Shown: in pieces, positions 1-7,696 of the stretch
How positions within the stretch are numbered: the first letter of the stretch is position 1
Layout: the number at the start of each line of letters is the position of its first letter
NCBI RefSeq assembly: GCF_002327105.1
Contig: NZ_CP023406.1
Coordinates: 1,674,001 to 1,738,000 of the forward strand
Direction: 5' to 3'
Source: Luteimonas chenhongjianii
GTDB lineage: Bacteria; Pseudomonadota; Gammaproteobacteria; Xanthomonadales; Xanthomonadaceae
DNA length: 64,000 nt
Translations under genes and position numbers: made by a program
The notes under the pieces: model-generated
What the model saw: the letters and a program-made list of their open reading frames with translations, nothing else
Told to the model about the DNA's origin: nothing
Databases searched by the model: none

Positions 1-1
1 C

Positions 2-922
2 GAGCTGAAGCTCTCGCAAGGTGCCAAACCGGGGCACGGCGGCCTGCTCCCGGGCGCCAAGGTGACGGCCGAGATCGCCGCGACCCGCGGGATTCCGGTC
101 GGCGTGGACTGCGAATCGCCCGCGGCGCACACCACATTCTCCACGCCGCTGGGCCTGCTGGAATTCATCGACCGGATGCGGACGCTGGCGGGCGGAAAGC
201 CGACCGGATTCAAGCTCGCCATCGGCCATCCCTGGGAGTGGTTCGGCATCGCGCGGGCGATGCTCGACTCCGGCATCCTGCCGGACTTCATCGTCGTCGA
301 CGGCGCCGAAGGCGGCACCGGCGCGGCGCCTTCGGAATTCATCAACCACGTCGGCCTGCCGCTGCAGGAAGCGCTGATGCTGGTGCACAACACCCTGGTC
401 GGCATCGGCCTGCGCGACCGCATCCGCGTCGCCGCGGCGGGCAAGGTGACCAGCGGCTTCGACATCGCACGTGCGATGGCGATGGGCGCGGACTGGTGCA
501 ACGCGGGGCGGGGCTTCATGTTCGCGCTCGGCTGCATCCAGTCGCGCAGCTGCCATACCGACCGCTGCCCCACCGGGGTCGCCACCCAGGATCCGGCCCG
601 CTGGCGTCTTCTCGATGTCCCCGACAAGGCCGAGCGCGTATTCCATTTCCACCAGAACACACTGCGCGCGCTGCGCGACATGATCGGTGCGGCGGGGCTG
701 GAACATCCGATGCAGATCGGACCGGAACACATCCTGCGGCGTGTCTCGCCCACCGAAGTGCGTTCGCTTGCCGCGCTCTACCGTTTCCTGGAACCCGGCG
801 AGCTGCTCGACGGCGTACCCGAGCATGCGGTGTTCAGGGCGTTCTGGCCGTTGGCGCGAGCCGACAGTTTTGCGCCGCCTGCGCAGGCGTCTGCCATGCA
901 CGTGGCCAAACGCGCGCGTTGA
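2..922 (+). CDS. FMN-binding glutamate synthase-like protein, C-terminal part (cut by window start)
   Basis: The frame is open from the first bases of the window, and the GTG at 62 is internal: the residues before it (SQGAKPGHGGLLPG) are already the conserved FMN-barrel segment of the glutamate synthase large-subunit family. The visible part carries the rest of the TIM barrel (VVDGAEGGTGAAP, then AAGKVTSGFDIARAMAMGAD) and the 3Fe-4S cysteines in CIQSRSCHTDRCPTGVATQ. It ends about 130 residues later, so this is the stand-alone FMN-domain type rather than full GltB with its GXGXG domain. The physiological substrate of these stand-alone proteins is usually unknown. The C-terminus is convergent with arsC, 7 bases apart. 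Confidence 0.85.
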   Translation, partial: ELKLSQGAKPGHGGLLPGAKVTAEIAATRGIPVGVDCESPAAHTTFSTPLGLLEFIDRMRTLAGGKPTGFKLAIGHPWEWFGIARAMLDSGILPDFIVVDGAEGGTGAAPSEFINHVGLPLQEALMLVHNTLVGIGLRDRIRVAAAGKVTSGFDIARAMAMGADWCNAGRGFMFALGCIQSRSCHTDRCPTGVATQDPARWRLLDVPDKAERVFHFHQNTLRALRDMIGAAGLEHPMQIGPEHILRRVSPTEVRSLAALYRFLEPGELLDGVPEHAVFRAFWPLARADSFAPPAQASAMHVAKRAR

Positions 923-929
923 GGATTGT

Positions 930-1286
930 TCAATCGAGCAGGGTGAGCAGCCGCTCGGTGGGACGCCCGATCACGGCACGTTCGCCGCGCACGAGGACCG
1001 GGCGCTCGATCAGCTCCGGATGCGCGGCCATCGCGTCGATGATGGCGTCTTCGTCGAGCGCGGGGTCATTCAACCCGAGGGCAGCGTAGGCCGCTTCTCC
1101 GCTGCGCAGCAGGTCGCGCGCCGGCAGCTCAAGGCGACGCAGCAGAAGACGCAGGGCGTCGGCGCCGGGCGGCGTGTCGAGGTAACGCACCAGACGGGGC
1201 GTGATGCCGCGCATCCCCAGCAGCGCCAGCGCGGCGCGCGACTTCGAGCAGCGCGGATTGTGGAACAGCAGGTAATCGTCGCTCAT
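930..1286 (-). CDS. arsC: ArsC-family (glutaredoxin-type) arsenate reductase-like protein
   Basis: This is a 118-residue protein of normal family length. The N-terminus has the catalytic signature HNPRCSKSRAAL, in which the cysteine of CSKS attacks arsenate. The C-terminus has the ERPVLVRGERAVIGRPTERL block, matching the arginines that hold the oxyanion in ArsC. The family reduces arsenate with glutathione/glutaredoxin, but many chromosomal homologues (YfgD type) have no proven arsenate role, and no ArsR, ArsB or Acr3 gene is next to it. Its ATG overlaps the stop of the upstream symporter gene by four bases (ATGA), so the two are probably translated from one message. Confidence 0.8.
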   Translation of the reverse strand: MSDDYLLFHNPRCSKSRAALALLGMRGITPRLVRYLDTPPGADALRLLLRRLELPARDLLRSGEAAYAALGLNDPALDEDAIIDAMAAHPELIERPVLVRGERAVIGRPTERLLTLLD

Positions 1287-2569
1287 GCGCCTGGATCTGT
1301 GGATGTGGTACCGGAGCCGCCGCGCCTGGCGACAACAGCGGTTGCGGTGACGTCGCCCGTGGTGTTGGCGACGGTGGCGAAGATGTCGGGAATGGTGTCG
1401 ACCGCGAGCAGCACGCCAAGCGGTTCCACCGGCAGGCCCATTGCCTGGGTGACCGGCAGGTTGTTGGTCATGAAGCTCACCTGGCCCGGCAGGCCGACCG
1501 ACCCCATGCTGATGACCAGGCTCAGCGCCACCGCCACCGCAAGCTGGGCCGGACCGAGCTCCACCCCGTACATCCAGCCGATGAAGACGACGACGCTCAG
1601 ATACTGCGTCGGGCTCGCGATCCGGAACAGCGAGACCGCCATCGGCAGCACCAGCGACGTCACCGCAAGCGGATAGCCGAGCCGGTGGCGCGCGCTGTCG
1701 ACCATCACCGGCAGCGAGGCCAGCGACGACTGCGTGCTCGCGGCGATCGCCTGCACCGGGAGCAGCGCGGCCGCGAACCTGCGCAGGCGCTCGCCGGCCA
1801 CTGTCACCGCGACGACATACATCAGCAGCGTGATCGACACGTACAGCACGCACTGCAGCCCGATGTAGTAGCCCAGTGCGGTCAGCACGCCGAGGCCGAC
1901 ATGGGCGCAGACCGAGAACACCAGCGCGAACACGCCGAGCGGAGCCGCCCACAGCACCCACCGCACGATCACGACCATGGCGTCGCCGACGCTGCGGATC
2001 AGTTCGAGGAGACGCTCACGGCGCCCGGGTTCCAGGCGCGTCAGTGCGAAGCCGAAGAACATCGAGAACACCACCAGCGGAAGCATCGCGCTGGCGGCCG
2101 CGGCGGCCAGTGCATTGCTGGGAATCACGCTGGTGATCCAGACGCCGAACGAGGGCGCCTGCGGCAGCACTTCGGGCGACTGGATCGCGGCGCGGAACGC
2201 CGACACCAGTGCCTCGTCGCGCGGCACCAGCGACAGCAACGCAGGGGCGGCGATCGCGGCGAAGGTGCCGCAGAGCAGCAGCAGCACCGCGAACACCATC
2301 ATCGCAACGCGCGCGTTGCGTCCGGATGCGGCCGCATCGGCCGCGGCGTTGATTCCGACGATCACCAGCGCAGCGACCAGGGGCACGACAGTCATCTGCA
2401 GGGCATTGAGCCACAGACGGCCGACAGGTTGGGCCGCATCGGCGACCCGGATCGCGGTGTCCGCGTCCCACGCAGCCAGCGAAAGTCCGGCGACAGCGCC
2501 GGCGATCAGCGCGAGCAGCACCCGGGCCGAGGCAGAGGCGGCAGGACGGGGCGGTGGGGTTTCGGTCAT
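1283..2569 (-). CDS. Dicarboxylate/amino acid:cation symporter (DAACS family)
   Basis: A protein of about 428 residues with many hydrophobic segments and the hairpin and TM7-8 signatures of the GltP/DctA family: TQSSLASLPVM (serine-rich motif), MGSVGLPGQVSFM, and the substrate/cation segment DTIPDIFATVANTTGDV. The family imports C4-dicarboxylates or acidic amino acids with protons or sodium across the inner membrane. I chose the ATG at 2569 (MTETPPPRP); an in-frame ATG at 2602 would add 11 residues. Neither start has a strong Shine-Dalgarno sequence. The gene overlaps arsC downstream. Glutamate is one plausible substrate given the glutamate-peptide genes just upstream, but this is only suggested by position. 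Confidence 0.85.
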   Translation of the reverse strand: MTETPPPRPAASASARVLLALIAGAVAGLSLAAWDADTAIRVADAAQPVGRLWLNALQMTVVPLVAALVIVGINAAADAAASGRNARVAMMVFAVLLLLCGTFAAIAAPALLSLVPRDEALVSAFRAAIQSPEVLPQAPSFGVWITSVIPSNALAAAAASAMLPLVVFSMFFGFALTRLEPGRRERLLELIRSVGDAMVVIVRWVLWAAPLGVFALVFSVCAHVGLGVLTALGYYIGLQCVLYVSITLLMYVVAVTVAGERLRRFAAALLPVQAIAASTQSSLASLPVMVDSARHRLGYPLAVTSLVLPMAVSLFRIASPTQYLSVVVFIGWMYGVELGPAQLAVAVALSLVISMGSVGLPGQVSFMTNNLPVTQAMGLPVEPLGVLLAVDTIPDIFATVANTTGDVTATAVVARRGGSGTTSTDPGA

Positions 2570-2708
2570 GGTCCGGGCGTTCGCGGCAGGCGTCGGCAGC
2601 ATGCCATGTGCAGGCCGCGGTGGCGCGCGTTGTGCGGATCACTGCATCGCGTCGGAAGCGACTGCCGGCGGGCGAGGCGTCGCGACGCGCGCTGCAGGCG
2701 GCTCTGGC

Positions 2709-3491
2709 TCAGCGCGGCTGTGTCGGCAGTTGCCAAGTGGCCTGCAGGCGCGCGTATTCGGCATCGGGCAGCAGGACGAAGCGCGGCGTGCGCGCCGGAT
2801 CGAGCCAGCGCAGCAGCGCGTCCATCGCGGCATCGTCCATCGCGGTGCAGCCTGCGGTGGTCTCGTCGGGGCGACGCAGCAGATGGGCGAAGATGCAGCT
2901 GCCATGATCGGGAATGCCGGACGCGTTGTGTTCGATGACGAATCCCTGGCGGTAGCGCGTGTCGCCATCGTTGTGCAGGTCCAGCCGCATGTGCTCGCTC
3001 GCACCGGCCACTGCGTCGGCGCCGACTGTCCGTGCATCGACGATGCGGTTGTAGAGCGGCGAGCCGGACACGTCGACGCAGTAATGCGAAGCCGCCATCG
3101 CCGAATAGGGCAGGGCGCCGACGCCTTCAGGCGCATAGCCGAAGGCCTGGCCGATCGCGAACACGCCCGCGGGCGCGCGGCCATCGCCTTCCCGCTTCTG
3201 CGGGCCGCTGGGCTGCGCGGGGTGCAGGCCGAGCCCCCAGGCACTGCCGCTGCGGCCAAGCATCACCGGCACAGCGTCGCCCACCGGCCGCCAGTCGCCG
3301 TCGCCTTCGCGTTCGAACCGTTGCAGACGCGCCTGCGGTGCATCCCAGTCCATGGCTGTGACCACGACCAGCTGTCCGGCGCCGGCCAGCGGTGAATCAG
3401 CGGTTGCGGTCGAGGTGGACGAACACGCGGCGAGCAGCAGGCTCGCCAGCGACAGGGCGAGCAATGCGGCGTTGCGGTGGAGGCGAAGCAT
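2709..3491 (-). CDS. YkuD (L,D-transpeptidase)-like lipoprotein
   Basis: This 260-residue protein starts at 3491, where an AAAAGGA sits about 9 bases upstream; a longer upstream reading lacks a signal peptide. The N-terminus is a lipoprotein signal with lipobox LLAAC (Cys-23). The C-terminal half has the YkuD catalytic pattern as seen in secreted Xanthomonas-type homologues: His-196 in DHGSCIFAH and Cys-215 in TTAGCTAM. YkuD enzymes crosslink peptidoglycan or attach proteins to it via diaminopimelate, although this subgroup is not well characterised and may cleave rather than transfer. It sits upstream of the symporter and downstream of the epimerase gene on the same strand. Confidence 0.75.
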   Translation of the reverse strand: MLRLHRNAALLALSLASLLLAACSSTSTATADSPLAGAGQLVVVTAMDWDAPQARLQRFEREGDGDWRPVGDAVPVMLGRSGSAWGLGLHPAQPSGPQKREGDGRAPAGVFAIGQAFGYAPEGVGALPYSAMAASHYCVDVSGSPLYNRIVDARTVGADAVAGASEHMRLDLHNDGDTRYRQGFVIEHNASGIPDHGSCIFAHLLRRPDETTAGCTAMDDAAMDALLRWLDPARTPRFVLLPDAEYARLQATWQLPTQPR

Positions 3492-3622
3492 GTGGATGTC
3501 CTTTTTCTGTCGGCCCCGGCATGGTGGTGCAGATGCGGCGGTGCGTCGAACGCCGCGTGCGACTGCCGGTTTGCGCATCGCCGGCAGATCGATGCGCGGC
3601 GGCCGCGCGGACACAGCGCGCC

Positions 3623-4720
3623 TCAGTCCTGAAGGGCAACAAGGCCGCGGATCGCGCGGATGCCAAGGCCGGGCGCATCCGCGATCGAGATCCGGGGGCC
3701 GTCGAATGTCACGCCGCCCTCCACCGGAGTCCATGCGCACAGCGAAGGACCGTCAAGATCGACCTTGGTGATGATGTCGGCCTTGGCGACCGCCAGATGC
3801 GCCGCTGCGGCGACACTGATGCCGGTCTCGATCATGCAGCCGATCGCGCAGTCCATCCCATGCAGCCCGGCAATGTCGGCCAGCTTGATCGCGTTCGACA
3901 GGCCGCCGGACTTCATGAGCTTGATGTTGACGATGTCGGCCGCGCGCATGCGGATCAATTCGATCAGCTCGACGGGGCCGAATACACTTTCATCGGCCAT
4001 GACCGGAGTGTGTACGCGGTCGGTCACGAACTTCATGCCTGCGAGGTCGTGCGCCTTGACTGGCTGCTCCAGAAGTTCGGCATGGATACCTGCGTCCTCG
4101 AGCTGGCGTATTGCCCGGACCGCCTGTTTTGGAGTCCAGCCCTGGTTGGCATCCAGGCGCAGTGATGCGCGTCCGTCGACCGCCGCATGGATCTCGCGGA
4201 CCCGTTCCAGATCCTTTGCAGGATCGGTGCCGATCTTGATCTTCAGCGATTCGTAGCCGCGGCGCACCGCGGACAGCGCATCGGCGACCATCGTGTCGAC
4301 GTCGTTGACGCTGATCGTGATGTCGGTACTCAGCACGGGGTTCCCACCGCCGAGGATCCGGTACAGCGGTGCGCCGTGGAGCTGCGCGAACAGGTCATAG
4401 AGTGCGATCTCGACCGCGGCCTTGGCGCTGGTATTGCGCGCCAGCGCGGTCTGCACCAGGTGCGTCAGTGCGTTGAGGTCGGCGACCTCGCGGCCGATCA
4501 GTCGCGGAGCGATGACGGTGGAAATCGCCGCGACGATCGCGCCATGAGTGTCGCCTGTGATGACCGCCGTAGGCGCGGCCTCGCCGTGGCCCACATGGCC
4601 GCTGTCGGTATGGATGGAGACGATGATGTCGTCGACGCTTTCGACCGTCCGCAGCGCGGTCTTGAACGGCGTACTCAGCGGCACGCGGAGCATGCCAAGG
4701 GTGATGTCGGTGATCTTCAT
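3623..4720 (-). CDS. Dipeptide epimerase (L-Ala-D/L-Glu epimerase type, enolase superfamily)
   Basis: A 365-residue protein with the muconate-lactonizing-enzyme fold. The catalytic lysines are in SLKIKIG (Lys-160/162). Metal ligands are Asp-190 (LDANQGW), Glu-218 (LEQPV) and Asp-243 (ADES). The opposite-face lysine is in NIKLMKSGG. Family members epimerise the second residue of L-Ala-D-Glu from murein, which lets the dipeptide be degraded. The stop of an NlpC/P60 endopeptidase gene lies 13 bases upstream of its ATG, as in the Bacillus ykfB/ykfC pair, which supports a murein-peptide role. Specificity for other dipeptides cannot be excluded from sequence alone. Confidence 0.85.
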   Translation of the reverse strand: MKITDITLGMLRVPLSTPFKTALRTVESVDDIIVSIHTDSGHVGHGEAAPTAVITGDTHGAIVAAISTVIAPRLIGREVADLNALTHLVQTALARNTSAKAAVEIALYDLFAQLHGAPLYRILGGGNPVLSTDITISVNDVDTMVADALSAVRRGYESLKIKIGTDPAKDLERVREIHAAVDGRASLRLDANQGWTPKQAVRAIRQLEDAGIHAELLEQPVKAHDLAGMKFVTDRVHTPVMADESVFGPVELIELIRMRAADIVNIKLMKSGGLSNAIKLADIAGLHGMDCAIGCMIETGISVAAAAHLAVAKADIITKVDLDGPSLCAWTPVEGGVTFDGPRISIADAPGLGIRAIRGLVALQD

Positions 4721-4733
4721 CGGTTGCTCCGGC

Positions 4734-6137
4734 TCAGCGTACGCGCTGGATGGCGGTCATGCGATCGACCACGCTGCCGCGATCGCCGGCCAGCATCGGT
4801 GTCACCGGGGTGACCACGACGCCGTTGAGCGGCAGCGGCGTGACGGCGCCGCCAGCAGTGCGCACGCTCATGCCGGCAGTGTCGTGGATGACCCAGGGCT
4901 CGCCACCGACGTGGCCGATCACCATCATCACGTGGCCGGGCATGAACACCAGGTCGCCGACATCGGCTTCGCGCAGCAGCTGCAGGCGCTGGGAACGTGG
5001 CATGTCAGGCGCGACTTCGATGCGGTCGAGCGCCGGGCTCGTCGCCTGGGCGCCGGTATTGCGCGGCAACAGGATGCCGACGCTGCGATAGACCTCGGAG
5101 ACGAATCCACTGCAGTCGCGCGCGTTGTAGCCATGGCCCCAGCCATAGCGCTCGCCGAGGAACTTGAAGGCCTGGCGGAGCAGTGTCGCGCGGGTGTGGG
5201 GGAGGGCATCGTCGGCCATGTCGGCCGCGGCGGGAATCAGCGCCGGCGAGAACGACAACGCGCCGTCGTGCTCGCGCACCGGCAGTTCGATCACCCGGCC
5301 GAAGCCCGGCACCTGGCCGTGCAGTGCGGTCGCGCCGTCCGGGTTCACGCGGGGCAGGCGCACGCCCATCTCCAGCTGCACGTCCGAGACCTCCGGGGCT
5401 TCGGGCGTGAAGACGGTGCGCGCGGTGGCGCCGGTGACGATGGGGCCGCGCGCCGCACGCGCGGCGAAGTCCGCCACAGCGGCTCTCGAACCGAGCGCGA
5501 CGAGCGACGCCCGGATCCATGCGCGATAGCGCTCGCTTTCCACGAACAGCCACTCGCCGTCGCGGCTTGTGTGCATCACTGCGACCGGTGTGCCGGGAAA
5601 CAGCGCATCCTCCTGGAACCGGTCGATGTCGGTGTCGCCCGGTTCGCTGAAGACACGGGTCGCGGTCGGGAACGCGCGCAGGTCGGCGCGGCGGACGACC
5701 AGGCCGAATCGCAGGGCCACCCCGGCGGGTATCTCATCGAGCGCGAGTGCATCCATCCACGCATCGAGCGCAGCGTCGTCGATCCGCCCCGCGGTGGTGA
5801 AACGGGGTTGCGTCGGTCGCTTCGACACCGCTTCGATCCAGGTACGCACCATGTGCCCGTCCAGGTGGTCCGGCAATGCGAGCGGCGTATGGATCGACGC
5901 GTCCTCGCGCCGCATTCTTGCGTTCAGCGCTTCGATTGCTGCTGCATCCAGCACCACGGCATCTGCCGCAGGCTGGCGGGCAACCCAGAACGCCGGCGAA
6001 AGCATCGCGCGATCGAGTCCCGGAATCGCGGCGATCGACGCCGAGGCGACGGCGCTGGACGTGCCCAGCAGTGCGGCGGCCATCACCAGTGCATGGAAGG
6101 CCGCGCGCAGGGAAGAAGGACGGTGGATGGATCGCAT
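4734..6137 (-). CDS. SH3-domain C40 (NlpC/P60) endopeptidase, secreted
   Basis: The start at 6137 is fixed by a strong Shine-Dalgarno (CAGGAG, 6 bases upstream) and gives a 467-residue protein with a signal peptide (HALVMAAALLGTSSAVASA). SH3-like bacterial domains occupy the middle (roughly residues 120-300). The C-terminal NlpC/P60 domain has YGWGHGYNARDCSGF (nucleophile Cys-342) and MPGHVMMVIG (histidine near residue 402). Such enzymes cut the gamma-D-Glu-diaminopimelate bond of murein peptides, freeing L-Ala-D-Glu, which is the substrate class of the downstream epimerase. The two genes are 13 bases apart and probably one operon. Reading starts further upstream lack both signal peptide and ribosome site. 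Confidence 0.85.
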   Translation of the reverse strand: MRSIHRPSSLRAAFHALVMAAALLGTSSAVASASIAAIPGLDRAMLSPAFWVARQPAADAVVLDAAAIEALNARMRREDASIHTPLALPDHLDGHMVRTWIEAVSKRPTQPRFTTAGRIDDAALDAWMDALALDEIPAGVALRFGLVVRRADLRAFPTATRVFSEPGDTDIDRFQEDALFPGTPVAVMHTSRDGEWLFVESERYRAWIRASLVALGSRAAVADFAARAARGPIVTGATARTVFTPEAPEVSDVQLEMGVRLPRVNPDGATALHGQVPGFGRVIELPVREHDGALSFSPALIPAAADMADDALPHTRATLLRQAFKFLGERYGWGHGYNARDCSGFVSEVYRSVGILLPRNTGAQATSPALDRIEVAPDMPRSQRLQLLREADVGDLVFMPGHVMMVIGHVGGEPWVIHDTAGMSVRTAGGAVTPLPLNGVVVTPVTPMLAGDRGSVVDRMTAIQRVR

Positions 6138-6442
6138 CGGGGCTCCTGCTGGCAACGCGACGGTACGTATCGCCGCGGTCGACGAGTGGAGTATGTGGCT
6201 TCCTGCCGAGATGGACCGCGCGATCCGTCTGCAGTCTGCAATCACGCCTGGCGCGTCGTGCAGATGAGCGGAGCATCGGGCCGGCGATCCGGCGCCGAAT
6301 GGCCCTTCCGATACACGCTGACCAGGCCAGGGCACAGCCTTTGAAAGTCGATCGGCCCGATGCGGCGACTGCGGTCGAACGGTGCCGTGCGCAACAGACG
6401 CGCTGCGGCTTTGCGCAGTCGCGCGAGCAGCCGTTGCACAAA
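6138..6442. other. Intergenic stretch without a recognised gene
   Basis: The promoter of the NlpC/P60 operon should lie in the right-hand part of this stretch relative to that gene. I see no convincing coding frame, RNA or repeat here. Confidence 0.5.
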
Positions 6443-6471
6443 CAAAAACCCCCGCATTTCTGCAGGGGTTT
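6443..6471 (-). terminator. Intrinsic terminator after tRNA-Asp (distal copy)
   Basis: Read on the minus strand, AAACCCC-TGCA and TGC-GGGGGTTT form a stem with a short GAAA-type loop followed by TTTTTG. It lies 11 bases beyond the CCA end of tRNA-Asp and would end the hupB-tRNA transcript. Confidence 0.75.
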
Positions 6472-6482
6472 CTGTTTGCAAA

Positions 6483-6559
6483 TGGCGGAGCGGACGGGAC
6501 TCGAACCCGCGACCTCCGGCGTGACAGGCCAGCATTCTAACCAACTGAACTACCGCTCC
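6483..6559 (-). tRNA. tRNA-Asp(GTC), copy 2
   Basis: A 77-base cloverleaf with acceptor GGAGCGG/CCGCTCC, discriminator G and encoded CCA. The anticodon loop CTGTCAC gives GTC, and the T-arm is GGGTTCGAGTCCC. It is identical to the copy at 6969-7045. Confidence 0.97.
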
Positions 6560-6927
6560 AAGGCGCGAGATTCTACATCAAAGTCGGCGGTTGGGAAGGG
6601 GGCAAGACAACTTTTTTCGCGATGCGCGTAATCGTCCTGCGCGCAGCGCGTTGAAGGCGATCCGCGGCGTCCGGGATCGCATGGCAAACATTGGCGGGCG
6701 CGCGCCTTTGCGCGACCGGTCGCCACGGCAAGTGCAACGTGCGTTGCCGCGTTGCGGTTCCGGATAACCGCGGCACGCGACAGGCGAGCGGGTCGAGCGA
6801 CGCGTGTGCGTACTGCCTCCTGCAGAGGCGTGATCTGCTGTTCCGCGCAACGTGGGGATGACAGGAGCACAGATCCGGTCCCGAGTGGCCCCAGGCATGG
6901 AGCCTGTTGCCCGCTCGAACCGCGGAC
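6560..6927. other. Spacer between the two tRNA-Asp genes
   Basis: About 370 bases with no convincing gene. Overlapping minus-strand frames have no family features. It follows the first terminator, so the second tRNA-Asp may have its own promoter here or depend on read-through. Confidence 0.5.
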
Positions 6928-6955
6928 ACAAAAAACCCCGCATCGCTGCAGGGTT
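6928..6955 (-). terminator. Intrinsic terminator after tRNA-Asp (proximal copy)
   Basis: On the minus strand AACCCTGCA and TGCGGGGTT pair around a CGA loop and are followed by TTTTTTG. It is related in sequence to the terminator at 6443-6471, as if tRNA and terminator were duplicated together. Confidence 0.75.
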
Positions 6956-6968
6956 GTTTGCTTATAAC

Positions 6969-7045
6969 TGGCGGAGCGGACGGGACTCGAACCCGCGACC
7001 TCCGGCGTGACAGGCCAGCATTCTAACCAACTGAACTACCGCTCC
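6969..7045 (-). tRNA. tRNA-Asp(GTC), copy 1
   Basis: A 77-base cloverleaf with encoded CCA and anticodon GTC, identical over its full length to the copy at 6483-6559. It lies 15 bases after tRNA-Val, so the two are very likely processed from one transcript. Confidence 0.97.
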
Positions 7046-7060
7046 GCGCTTTGAAACTCT

Positions 7061-7135
7061 TGGTGGGTGCTGAGGGTTTCGAACCCCCGACCCTCTCCGT
7101 GTAAAGGAGACGCTCTACCGCTGAGCTAAGCACCC
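7061..7135 (-). tRNA. tRNA-Val(TAC)
   Basis: A 75-base cloverleaf starting GGGTGCT with encoded CCA. The anticodon stem-loop CTCCTTTACACGGAG gives TAC. It starts only 20 bases after the hupB stop codon. Confidence 0.97.
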
Positions 7136-7155
7136 ATGCGGAACAATCAAGCCGC

Positions 7156-7437
7156 TTACTTTACCGCATCCTTCAGCGCCTTGCCAGCCTTGAATGCAGG
7201 CACCGTGGACGCCGGAATCTGGATCGCTTCCTTGGTCTGCGGGTTCAGGCCGGTACGCGCCGCGCGCGGACGCGCAACGAACGAGCCGAAGCCGACGAAG
7301 TTCGCCGCGTCGCCGTTCTTCAGCGCCTCGGTGATGGTGTCGAGCAGGGCGTCGACGGCGCGGCCGGCGTCGGCGCGCGACAGGCCGGATTTCTCCGCGA
7401 CCGAAGCAATGATGTCGGACTTGGTGAGGTTTGCCAT
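7156..7437 (-). CDS. hupB: HU family DNA-binding protein
   Basis: This 93-residue protein begins MANLTKSDIIASVAEKSGLS and contains the DNA-arm signature GFGSFVARPRAARTGLNP and the C-terminal FKAGKALKDAV. HU dimers bend and compact DNA. The ATG at 7437 is preceded by GAGGAA; an upstream in-frame start would add a basic tail not seen in the family. The tRNA-Val gene follows after 20 bases with no terminator between them, so the message probably carries tRNAs at its 3' end. In E. coli hupB is followed by ppiD on the same strand; here ppiD points the other way. Confidence 0.95.
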   Translation of the reverse strand: MANLTKSDIIASVAEKSGLSRADAGRAVDALLDTITEALKNGDAANFVGFGSFVARPRAARTGLNPQTKEAIQIPASTVPAFKAGKALKDAVK

Positions 7438-7661
7438 CAGTGAGTTCCTCTTCTTCTTGAGATAGCGACGTGTCTTACGTCTGGACATCCGGCCGGCAGC
7501 GCGATGCGCAGCTGGTCCGGACGGGGATGCCGGTCAGGCGCGCATGGTACGCGATCCCTTTTGTGATTACGACCGCGTTTCAAGGGGAGCGCAAACAGGC
7601 GTCGGTGGCGCTGCAACGCGGCGAGGAACGGTGCCCGCGTCCGTCTCCTGGATCTTGCGGG

Positions 7662-7667
7662 TACACT
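7662..7667 (+). promoter_or_regulatory. Possible -10 element for ppiD
   Basis: TACACT lies 30 bases before the ppiD ATG in the hupB/ppiD divergent region, in the context TACACTGGACGG that also occurs before the gene at 15425. No clear -35 box is visible. Confidence 0.35.
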
Positions 7668-7696
7668 GGACGGCTCGCCATCCCGTGTCCTGAGCC

